Part shown: positions 1 through 5,515 of the stretch, piece after piece
Layout: each line of letters opens with the position of its first letter
Numbering within the stretch: position 1 is the first letter of the stretch
Source of the DNA: Ignavibacteria bacterium
GTDB taxonomy: Bacteria > Bacteroidota > Ignavibacteria > Ignavibacteriales > Melioribacteraceae
Length of the DNA: 5,515 nt
Direction of reading: 5' to 3'
Assembly (NCBI GenBank): GCA_003233295.1
Contig: QILJ01000412.1
Span: forward strand, 1-5,515
Position numbers and translations under genes: made by a program
Notes under the pieces: model-generated
The model's database searches: none
The model's input: the letters and a program-made list of their open reading frames with translations, nothing else
Told to the model about the DNA's origin: nothing

Positions 1-117
1 AAAAGATTTTCGTTGCGAATAGTTTAGTTCTCTTCCTGTTTGAATTGGTTGCTATCATTACATTTATACAATTTTTGCAATTCAATTCTCAAGCAAATAG
101 ATCAATAATTACGTATA

Positions 118-147
118 TTTGAAATCTTCAAAATATAATACTTTTTG
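118..147 (+). promoter_or_regulatory. Candidate promoter of the aceE-aceF-lpdA operon
   Basis: A perfect TATAAT lies at 134-139, 55 bases before the aceE start, but no good TTGACA-like box sits 16-18 bases upstream of it. Read instead as a Bacteroidota-type promoter (-33 TTTG, -7 TAnnTTTG), there is TTTG at 118-121 and TACTTTTTG at 139-147, one base longer than the ideal -7 box, with 17 bases between TTTG and TA. Both readings place transcription start at roughly 145-155, in front of the aceE ribosome site. Such motifs are common by chance in 80% AT sequence, so this is only a candidate. Confidence 0.35.
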
Positions 148-182
148 TCTTAGTTTATGCATGAAAAAGAAAATTTAATTTT

Positions 183-190
183 AAGGAAAG
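183..190 (+). promoter_or_regulatory. Shine-Dalgarno site of aceE
   Basis: AAGGAAAG lies just upstream of the ATG at 195; its AAGGA core ends 7 bases before the start. It supports this ATG over the next in-frame one (Met6 at 210), which has no purine-rich site at the right distance. Confidence 0.75.
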
Positions 191-194
191 TAAA

Positions 195-2861
195 ATGAAC
201 GATAATAATATGACCGAACGCGATATAGAGATTCAAGAATGGCTTGAATCAATTGAATACGTATTACAGGAAGGCGGTCCGGAACGAGTTAAAGAACTGC
301 TGCACGATCTTGACACATATGCGCACGAAGCTGGGGTTGAATTACCTTTCACAGCAAATACTCCATACATCAACACAATTCCAAAAGATCAGCAACCCCA
401 TTTCCCCGGCGGAAGAGAGATTGAGCGACGAATTAAAAGTTTGGTCCGCTGGAATGCAATGGCAATGGTTACCCGCGCAAATAGAAATGAGCCTGGTATT
501 GGCGGTCATATATCTTCCTATGCATCGGCTGCTACATTATACGAAATTGGATATAACCATTTTTTCAAAGGAAAGGATGATGGTCAAGAAGGCGATCTGA
601 TCTATTTTCAAGGTCATTTGGCTCCGGGAATGTATGCTAGAGCTTTTCTTGAAGGAAGAATTACAAAGGAGCAGCTTAGAAATTTTAGACGCGAGTTAGC
701 AGAAGGCGGAGGACTTTCATCATATCCTCATCCGTGGCTTATGCCCGATTTTTGGGAATTCCCTACTGTCTCGATGGGATTAGGACCAATCCAGGCAATC
801 TATCAAGCACGTTTCAGCAGGTATCTTGAGGATAGAGATCTGAAAAGAAAAAGCGATTCTAAGATTTGGGCTTTTCTTGGTGACGGTGAAACCGACGAAC
901 CGGAAACGCTCGGCGCTATATCATTGGCAGCAAGAGAAAAACTGGATAATCTTATTTTTATAATCAATACAAATCTTCAACGACTTGACGGACCGGTAAG
1001 AGGAAATGGAAATATAGTCCAAGAACTTGAAGCTGTTTTTAGAGGGGCAGGATGGAATGTAATTAAAGTAATTTGGGGAAGCGAATGGGACGATTTACTT
1101 GAAAAGGATAAAACCGGTTTACTCGTAAAACGAATGAATGAACTTATTGACGGTGAATCACAAAAATATATTGTTGAAGATGGGGCTTACATAAGAAAAC
1201 ATTTCTTCGGTAAATATCCCGAATTGTTAAAACTGGTCGAGCATCTTTCGGATGAGCAGTTAATGAAAATGAAACGCGGCGGTCATGATCCTGAAAAAGT
1301 TTATGCGGCATTCAAAGAGGCGGTTGAGCATAAAGGCAAACCAACTGTTGTCCTTGCCCGTACTGTAAAAGGTTACGGTTTAGGCGAAGCCGGAGAAGGG
1401 AAAAACATAACTCATCAGCAGAAAAAACTCAACGAAGAAGAGTTAAAAGAATTCAGAACTCGTTTCGGTATTCCATTATCGGATGCTGATGTGATCGAAG
1501 CGCCGTTCTACCGCCCTTCCGAGGATAGTCAGGAAATAAGATATCTGAAAGAGAAAAGAAAAAATCTTGGCGGTTACGTTCCTAAAAGAATCGTAAGAAG
1601 TCAACCGATTCAAACACCTTCGGAAGATCTGTTCCAAGAATTTTATAAAGGAACTGAAGGTCACGAGATATCAACCACTATGGCTTATGTCAGGATCTTA
1701 ACAAAACTTCTTAAAGATAAAGAGGTAGGTAAATTAATAGTACCTATTGTACCGGATGAGGCAAGGACATTTGGAATGGAATCGCTTTTCCGCCAAGTCG
1801 GAATTTACTCGCACGTCGGTCAATTATACGAACCGGTCGATAGAGACAGTTTACTTTATTACAAAGAAGCGGTCAACGGTCAAATATTGGAAGAAGGGAT
1901 AACAGAAGCCGGTTCAATGTCATCATTTATTGCAGCCGGTACATCGTACGCCTCACATGGAATCAACACAATTCCTTTCTTCTCTTTCTATTCGATGTTC
2001 GGATTCCAAAGAATCGGCGATCTTGCATGGGCAGCGGCAGATATTCGTGCCAAAGGATTTATGATCGGAGCAACCGCGGGCAGAACGACTCTTGCCGGTG
2101 AAGGCTTACAGCATCAGGATGGTCAGTCACTTCTGCTTGCTTATTCAATTCCCACATGCATGACTTACGATCCTGCATTTGCTTATGAATTGGCTGTGAT
2201 AATCCGTGACGGCATTTATAGGATGTATGAAAAGCAGGAAACGCTGTTCTATTATATAACAGTTATGAACGAAAATTATGCACAACCCGCAATGCCAAAA
2301 GGTTCTAAGGAAGGGATTCTAAAAGGGATGTATAAATTTAAGGCTTCCAGTAAAAAAACTATAAAAGCTAAAGCACATCTTCTCGGCAGCGGAACAATTT
2401 TGAATGAAGTATTAAAAGCGCAGGAAATCCTAGAGAAAAATTATAATGTTTCATCTGATGTTTGGAGTGTAACAAGTTATAAGAACTTGCATCTCGATGC
2501 ATTACAAGCGGAAAGATATAACAGATTTAATCCGGATAAGAAGCCCAAGGTCCCTTACATTCGGGAAATCACTAAAGACGAAAAAGGCGTTTTTATTTCT
2601 GCTTCTGATTATGTTCAGATACTTGGTGATTCAATTTCTAAATGGCTACCTGGCAAACTTACTTCACTCGGCACATTCGGATTCGGAAGAAGTGAAGGAA
2701 GAAAAGAATTAAGGGATTTCTTTGAAGTGGATGCGAAACATATTGTTTACACTGCTTTATACTCATTGGTCGAAGAAGGAACCATCAAACCAACAGTGTT
2801 AAAGAAAGCATATAGTGAGTTAGGAATTGATTCGAAGAAACTAAATCCTTTTAAAGCGTAG
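195..2861 (+). CDS. aceE: Pyruvate dehydrogenase E1 component, homodimeric type
   Basis: Thiamine-diphosphate enzyme that decarboxylates pyruvate and transfers the acetyl group to the lipoyl arms of E2; cytosolic, first step of the PDH complex. At 888 residues it matches the family (E. coli 887) and aligns end to end with it, from memory. Visible: an acidic helical N-terminus (1-45), which in E. coli AceE contacts E2; GGH at 103-105 and FQGH at 138-141 with active-site histidines; SSYPHP at 175-180; the ThDP/Mg motif GDGE at 229-232 with Asp230, Asn260 and Gln262; the flexible inner loop EGKNITHQ at 401-408 with His407; Glu571 in the EEGITEAG segment; and GLQH at 637-640 with His640. The C-terminal domain runs from about 705 to 888. 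Most of these residues keep the E. coli numbers. One oddity: the segment after GLQH reads QDGQS where E. coli has EDGHS. The start is fixed by a good Shine-Dalgarno, and the stop is TAG. It leads the operon, 30 bases before aceF. Other thiamine enzymes (transketolase, 2-oxoglutarate E1) are excluded by length and motifs. Confidence 0.97.
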   Translation: MNDNNMTERDIEIQEWLESIEYVLQEGGPERVKELLHDLDTYAHEAGVELPFTANTPYINTIPKDQQPHFPGGREIERRIKSLVRWNAMAMVTRANRNEPGIGGHISSYASAATLYEIGYNHFFKGKDDGQEGDLIYFQGHLAPGMYARAFLEGRITKEQLRNFRRELAEGGGLSSYPHPWLMPDFWEFPTVSMGLGPIQAIYQARFSRYLEDRDLKRKSDSKIWAFLGDGETDEPETLGAISLAAREKLDNLIFIINTNLQRLDGPVRGNGNIVQELEAVFRGAGWNVIKVIWGSEWDDLLEKDKTGLLVKRMNELIDGESQKYIVEDGAYIRKHFFGKYPELLKLVEHLSDEQLMKMKRGGHDPEKVYAAFKEAVEHKGKPTVVLARTVKGYGLGEAGEGKNITHQQKKLNEEELKEFRTRFGIPLSDADVIEAPFYRPSEDSQEIRYLKEKRKNLGGYVPKRIVRSQPIQTPSEDLFQEFYKGTEGHEISTTMAYVRILTKLLKDKEVGKLIVPIVPDEARTFGMESLFRQVGIYSHVGQLYEPVDRDSLLYYKEAVNGQILEEGITEAGSMSSFIAAGTSYASHGINTIPFFSFYSMFGFQRIGDLAWAAADIRAKGFMIGATAGRTTLAGEGLQHQDGQSLLLAYSIPTCMTYDPAFAYELAVIIRDGIYRMYEKQETLFYYITVMNENYAQPAMPKGSKEGILKGMYKFKASSKKTIKAKAHLLGSGTILNEVLKAQEILEKNYNVSSDVWSVTSYKNLHLDALQAERYNRFNPDKKPKVPYIREITKDEKGVFISASDYVQILGDSISKWLPGKLTSLGTFGFGRSEGRKELRDFFEVDAKHIVYTALYSLVEEGTIKPTVLKKAYSELGIDSKKLNPFKA

Positions 2862-2891
2862 AGAATTAAAAAATTAAAAATTGAGATAAAA
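2862..2891 (+). promoter_or_regulatory. Short A-rich aceE-aceF spacer with weak ribosome site
   Basis: Thirty bases separate the aceE stop from the aceF ATG. The spacer is almost all A and T, with ATTAAAAA-like units repeated. The only purine core with any Shine-Dalgarno character is GAG at 2883-2885, 6 bases before the ATG. Translation of aceF may rely on an unstructured A-rich leader or on coupling to aceE. I see no terminator or promoter, so aceE and aceF are presumably co-transcribed. Confidence 0.55.
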
Positions 2892-4532
2892 ATGGCAACG
2901 GAATTTAAGCTACCTGAATTAGGTGAAAATATTGACTCGGCTGAAGTTACGAAAGTGCTTGTAGCTGTTGGCGATACTATTGAAAAAGATCAGATCGTGT
3001 TGGAGATTGAGACGGATAAAGCAACCGTTGAAGTACCGTCGGAAATGGATGGAGTTGTAAAAGAAGTTCGGGTAAAAGTCGGAGATACTGCAAAGATTGG
3101 CTCTGTATTATTTATGATCGAAGAGACTTCCAAAAAAAGGAAAAGGAAAAAAGAGGTTGTAAAACCGGTTGAAGAAATTGTAAAAGAAACTACCGAGCCG
3201 GAAGTTAAAACTTCTGTACAAGTTTCGGCATCTTCTTCTGATATATCAGAATTTAAACTCCCGGAACTTGGTGAGAACATTGATTCTGCTGATGTTACTA
3301 AAGTTCTTGTAAAACCTGGTGATAAGATTGAGAAGGACCAAATAGTTCTGGAAATTGAGACGGATAAAGCTACTGTTGAAGTTCCCTCAGAATTTGTCGG
3401 AACTGTTAAAAAGGTATTTATTAAAGCGGGTGATAAAGCTAAAGTCGGGCAAACAATTTTCAGTTATGTTGGCGAAGCAATAAGAGAAACAGCAAAAAAG
3501 GATGAGCCGTCAAAAGTTGAACCTCCAAAATCGGAAAGGTCTATTCCAGTTACAGAGTCCGTTGAAAGGAGTGTTAAACATGAAAAACCCATTTTGCCGA
3601 GAAGAGAGGAAATCATTAAAAAGATCGCACCGGCTGCTCCGTCTGTTAGACGATTTGCACGAGAGATCGGTATTGATATTCACAAAGTTAATGGCTCTGG
3701 TCCCGGCGGTAGAATTTCAATTGAAGATGTAAAAACATTTGCAAAAAACATCAATGAGAGTTTGAGTAAAAGTGTAACCGGCGCTGCATTAGGAATAAAT
3801 GCAGAACCTCTTCCTGACTTTTCTAAATGGGGTGAAGTTGATATTCAGCCAATGAGTAATGTGAGAAAGAAAACTGCCGAACACTTATCCTATGCGTGGG
3901 CAACAGTTCCTCGTGTAACTCAATTTGATAAAGCTGATATTACAGAATTGGAAAAATTACGAAAACAATTCGCTCCTAAAGCCGATGCTGCCGGTGGAAA
4001 GCTAACCGTTACTGCAATATTATTGAAAGTGATTGCCGCTGCTCTTACAAAATTTCCTCAGTTCAACGCAAGCGTTGACATGGGGAATAAATCGATAATC
4101 TATAAGAAGTATATTAACATCGGTATTGCGGTTGATACGGAAAAAGGTCTGCTGGTACCCGTGATAAAGGACGTTGACAAAAAGAATATTCTCCAGCTAT
4201 CGGTTGAGTTGAGTGAAATATCAAAGAAAGCTCGTGACAAAAAGATAACAGTTGATGATCTTCAAGGCGGAAATTTTTCTATTAGTAATTTGGGTGGAAT
4301 CGGCGGAACATATTTTACTCCAATTGTTAATTCACCAGAGGTTGCAATATTGGGCGTTTCACGTGGTAGTTACGAACCGGTTTATAAGGATGGAGAATTT
4401 GTTCCAAGACTGTTGCTTCCGCTTTCACTCTCGTATGATCACAGAGTAATTGACGGAGCCGATGCTGCGCGTTTTATCCGCTGGGTTTCGGAAGCATTGG
4501 AGAATCCATTCTTACTAAGTTTGGAAGGATAG
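2892..4532 (+). CDS. aceF: Dihydrolipoyllysine-residue acetyltransferase (PDH E2), two lipoyl domains
   Basis: Core of the PDH complex: carries acetyl groups on swinging lipoyl-lysine arms and transfers them to CoA. Of 546 residues, lipoyl domain 1 spans about 3-77 with the lipoylated lysine at Lys43 in ETDKATVEVPS. Lipoyl domain 2 spans about 119-193 with Lys159 in the same motif. The peripheral-subunit-binding domain is about 245-283 (APSVRRFAREIGID, then GSGPGGRISIEDV). The acetyltransferase domain is about 315-546, with GGNFSISNLGGIGG at 459-472 and the catalytic SYDHRVIDG at 514-522 (His517, Asp521). E. coli AceF has three lipoyl domains (630 residues); two-domain forms are also known. 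Linkers are rich in charged residues (Lys, Glu, Pro) rather than the classic Ala-Pro type, and the first carries the basic run KKRKRKK at 81-87. Position between E1 and E3 genes, and the E. coli-like catalytic domain (SPEVAILGVS, FVPRLLLPLSLS), favour a pyruvate-specific E2 over a 2-oxoglutarate or branched-chain one. Confidence 0.95.
   Translation: MATEFKLPELGENIDSAEVTKVLVAVGDTIEKDQIVLEIETDKATVEVPSEMDGVVKEVRVKVGDTAKIGSVLFMIEETSKKRKRKKEVVKPVEEIVKETTEPEVKTSVQVSASSSDISEFKLPELGENIDSADVTKVLVKPGDKIEKDQIVLEIETDKATVEVPSEFVGTVKKVFIKAGDKAKVGQTIFSYVGEAIRETAKKDEPSKVEPPKSERSIPVTESVERSVKHEKPILPRREEIIKKIAPAAPSVRRFAREIGIDIHKVNGSGPGGRISIEDVKTFAKNINESLSKSVTGAALGINAEPLPDFSKWGEVDIQPMSNVRKKTAEHLSYAWATVPRVTQFDKADITELEKLRKQFAPKADAAGGKLTVTAILLKVIAAALTKFPQFNASVDMGNKSIIYKKYINIGIAVDTEKGLLVPVIKDVDKKNILQLSVELSEISKKARDKKITVDDLQGGNFSISNLGGIGGTYFTPIVNSPEVAILGVSRGSYEPVYKDGEFVPRLLLPLSLSYDHRVIDGADAARFIRWVSEALENPFLLSLEG
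2901..3392 (+). repeat. Tandem lipoyl-domain duplication inside aceF
   Basis: Codons 4-51 (2901-3044) and 120-167 (3249-3392), 348 bases apart, encode 48-residue blocks identical at 44 positions. The differences are Glu18/Asp, Ala25/Lys, Val26/Pro and Thr29/Lys. Of the 44 identical residues, 24 use different synonymous codons. The longest shared DNA I found is the 17 bases at 3006-3022 and 3354-3370, over the lipoylated lysine. The domains then diverge (about residues 52-77 versus 168-193). Confidence 0.9.
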
Positions 4533-4543
4533 GATGAAATTCT

Positions 4544-4637
4544 AAACCTTTAAGGTTTTCTAATATAAATATTGGAACTTTTATCTGATATTGACAATAT
4601 TTTCAGTTTGTTATGTCTTATGAAACCTTAAAGGTTT
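4544..4637. repeat. Pair of mirrored palindromes in the aceF-lpdA gap
   Basis: AAACCTTTAAGGTTT at 4544-4558 and AAACCTTAAAGGTTT at 4623-4637 are each palindromes of two 7-base arms around one central base, and they are exact reverse complements of each other. The outer ends are 94 bases apart, leaving 64 bases between them. Each could form a small hairpin (AAACC/GGTTT, 5-base loop) followed by Ts, or the two could pair over 15 bases. The gap is 131 bases, against 30 between aceE and aceF. Possible roles are a dispersed palindromic repeat pair, a weak attenuator or terminator, a protein-binding site, or a processing site that sets lpdA levels. Sequence alone does not decide. The rest of the gap is AT-rich with no gene. 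Confidence 0.8.
4588..4600. repeat. Central palindrome in the aceF-lpdA gap, overlapping a TTGACA box
   Basis: ATATTG-A-CAATAT is a 13-base palindrome with a single central base, the same design as the two flanking palindromes. It contains TTGACA (4591-4596), a perfect -35 hexamer, but no convincing -10 box lies 16-18 bases downstream, so an internal lpdA promoter is possible and unproven. AT-rich palindromes of this size arise easily by chance. Confidence 0.4.
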
Positions 4638-4650
4638 TTAAAAATATTAT

Positions 4651-4656
4651 AAAAGG
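4651..4656 (+). promoter_or_regulatory. Shine-Dalgarno site of lpdA
   Basis: AAAAGG ends 7 bases before the ATG at 4664 and fixes that start. It begins 13 bases after the right-hand palindrome, so folding of that palindrome could affect access to it. Confidence 0.6.
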
Positions 4657-4663
4657 TAATTCA

Positions 4664-5515
4664 ATGAGTGATAGAAAAGAATTAGTAATTATCGGCGCTG
4701 GACCGGGCGGATATGTTGCTGCTTTTTATGCTGCTGATCTAGGGATGAATGTAACATTGATCGATAAAGAAGTAAATCCCGGCGGAGTATGTTTGTACCG
4801 AGGCTGTATTCCCTCTAAAGCTTTGCTGCATGTTGCCAAATTATTGCGTGAAGCGGAAGAAGCGATAAACTGGGGCATTGATTTCGGCAAGCCTAAAATT
4901 GATCTCGATAAATTGAGGGCTTACAAAGAATCTGTCGTAAATAAATTGACCGGCGGAACGGGGCAACTAAGCAAAAAGCGTAAAATTAACTATATTCAAG
5001 GTACTGCAAAATTTACCGGCTCTAATAGTCTTACTATTGAAAAGGTTGATGGAACAACGGAAAGTATCGAATTTGCAAAATCAATTTTAGCTACCGGTTC
5101 AATCCCCTCAACAATCCCGGGCTTACCCGATTCGCCTAAAATATGGGACTCAACCGATGCTCTTAACTTGGAATTAATTCCAAAAAAATTATTGGTTATT
5201 GGCGGCGGATATATTGGTCTTGAACTCGGTTCTGTATATGCATCACTTGGAAGTAAAGTTACTGTTGTGGAAATGACAAGTGGTTTACTACCTGGAGCTG
5301 ATAGAGATATGGTTCGAGTACTTCAACGCAGCTTGGAAAACAAATTTGAATCAATCCTCCTCAACACAAAAGTTTCAGACATTGCAGAAACCAAAGATGG
5401 TATTAAAGTAAAATTTGAAGGAAGTGAAAATTCATCCGAAGAAACATTCGATAGAGTCTTGGTCTCCGTTGGCAGAAGACCGGTAACAGATGGACTCGGA
5501 TTAGAGAACACAAAT
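4664..5515 (+). CDS. lpdA: Dihydrolipoyl dehydrogenase (PDH E3), 3' end beyond window
   Basis: FAD-dependent disulfide oxidoreductase that reoxidises the dihydrolipoyl arms of E2 and makes NADH; E3 of the PDH complex and often shared with 2-oxoglutarate dehydrogenase. The frame is open for 284 codons to the window edge, about 60% of the usual 470-480 residues. Visible: the FAD-binding GAGPGG at 11-16; the redox disulfide Cys43/Cys48 in GGVCLYRGCIPSKALL; ATGS at 143-146; the NAD-binding GGGYIGLELGSVY at 180-192, with Glu203 in the VVEM segment, the acidic residue typical of NAD preference; and VGRRP at 269-273. It lacks the later FAD-binding segment, the dimer interface and the catalytic His-Glu pair, which must lie to the right. 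Segments such as ALLHVAK, LTGG and IWDSTDAL match E. coli LpdA closely (from memory), pointing to the PDH-type E3. Residues 45-46 of the redox loop are Tyr-Arg, where E. coli has Asn-Val. Context after aceE and aceF confirms the role. Confidence 0.95.
   Translation, partial: MSDRKELVIIGAGPGGYVAAFYAADLGMNVTLIDKEVNPGGVCLYRGCIPSKALLHVAKLLREAEEAINWGIDFGKPKIDLDKLRAYKESVVNKLTGGTGQLSKKRKINYIQGTAKFTGSNSLTIEKVDGTTESIEFAKSILATGSIPSTIPGLPDSPKIWDSTDALNLELIPKKLLVIGGGYIGLELGSVYASLGSKVTVVEMTSGLLPGADRDMVRVLQRSLENKFESILLNTKVSDIAETKDGIKVKFEGSENSSEETFDRVLVSVGRRPVTDGLGLENTN

Larger units (their letters stand above)
1..194. other. AT-rich region upstream of aceE; left-edge gene content unresolved
   Basis: GC content falls from about 32% (1-60) to about 22% (61-120) and 18% (121-180), so coding sequence may end or begin near the left edge. 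Two weak possibilities are visible. On the + strand one frame is open from base 3 to a TGA at 120-122, giving 39 residues with a hydrophobic stretch (SLVLFLFELVAIITF) that could be the tail of an upstream membrane protein. On the - strand a reading frame starts with ATG at 58-56 and runs off the left edge as MIATNSNRKRTKLF and onward, with no Shine-Dalgarno before it. Either could be chance in such AT-rich sequence. The rest appears to be the leader and promoter region of the PDH operon. Confidence 0.3.

Noticed and set aside
43..58. PdhR-like operator upstream of aceE
   Set aside because: Only the left half (ATTGGT at 44-49) fits the E. coli consensus ATTGGT-N3-ACCAAT as I recall it; the right half (TATCAT) does not.
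42..88. GAATTG paired with two CAATTC copies as a stem upstream of aceE
   Set aside because: A six-base AT-rich stem with a loop of 30 or more bases is expected by chance here; no T-run or other terminator feature follows.
244..600. 118-codon + strand frame inside aceE
   Set aside because: It lies in another frame of aceE, whose own frame carries the conserved family sequence throughout; its product shows no recognisable motif.
3131..3153. A-rich tract in aceF as a programmed frameshift site
   Set aside because: In the reading frame the AAA AAA pairs are preceded by C or G, so the classic X XXY YYZ heptamer is not formed in phase, and the frame continues into conserved domains.
2990..3280. 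96-codon - strand frame opposite the aceF lipoyl region
   Set aside because: Its Ser/Thr/Phe-rich product is what the antisense of Glu/Lys-rich codons gives; no start signals and no family resemblance.
4544..4637. Insertion sequence or CRISPR unit in the aceF-lpdA gap
   Set aside because: There is no transposase, no target-site duplication that I can see, and only two palindromes with a single spacer-sized gap, so neither call is supported.
5323..5511. 62-codon - strand frame at the right edge
   Set aside because: It is antisense to lpdA, whose frame is intact and conserved here.

Overview
The window holds a pyruvate dehydrogenase (PDH) complex operon, read left to right on the + strand: aceE (E1, homodimeric type, complete), aceF (E2 with two lipoyl domains, complete) and lpdA (E3, cut by the right edge after 284 codons). 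Together the three proteins convert pyruvate, CoA and NAD+ to acetyl-CoA, CO2 and NADH. E1 decarboxylates pyruvate on thiamine diphosphate and acetylates the E2 lipoyl arms, E2 passes the acetyl group to CoA, and E3 reoxidises the dihydrolipoyl arms with FAD and NAD+.

Layout: 1-194 is AT-rich upstream sequence with a candidate promoter and a good Shine-Dalgarno site for aceE; whether its first 60-120 bases belong to a neighbouring gene cannot be settled. aceE occupies 195-2861. A 30-base A-rich spacer leads to aceF at 2892-4532. A 131-base gap follows, containing two mirrored palindromes about 94 bases from end to end. lpdA runs from 4664 to the window edge.

Organism: the DNA is AT-rich (about 40% GC in genes by eye, about 20% between them), with many AGA arginine codons and TAG stops on both complete genes. 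The proteins align almost without gaps to the Escherichia coli AceE/AceF/LpdA set, from memory of those sequences, yet the composition, the weak aceF ribosome site and the palindromes look more like the Bacteroidota/Ignavibacteriota side of the bacteria. That placement is a guess, and AT-rich gammaproteobacteria are not excluded.

This is a central-metabolism locus. I see no defence, mobile or otherwise undescribed system. The points worth a second look are the mirrored palindromes in the aceF-lpdA gap, the near-identical lipoyl domains encoded with different codons, and a few substitutions next to otherwise conserved E1 and E3 active-site motifs.
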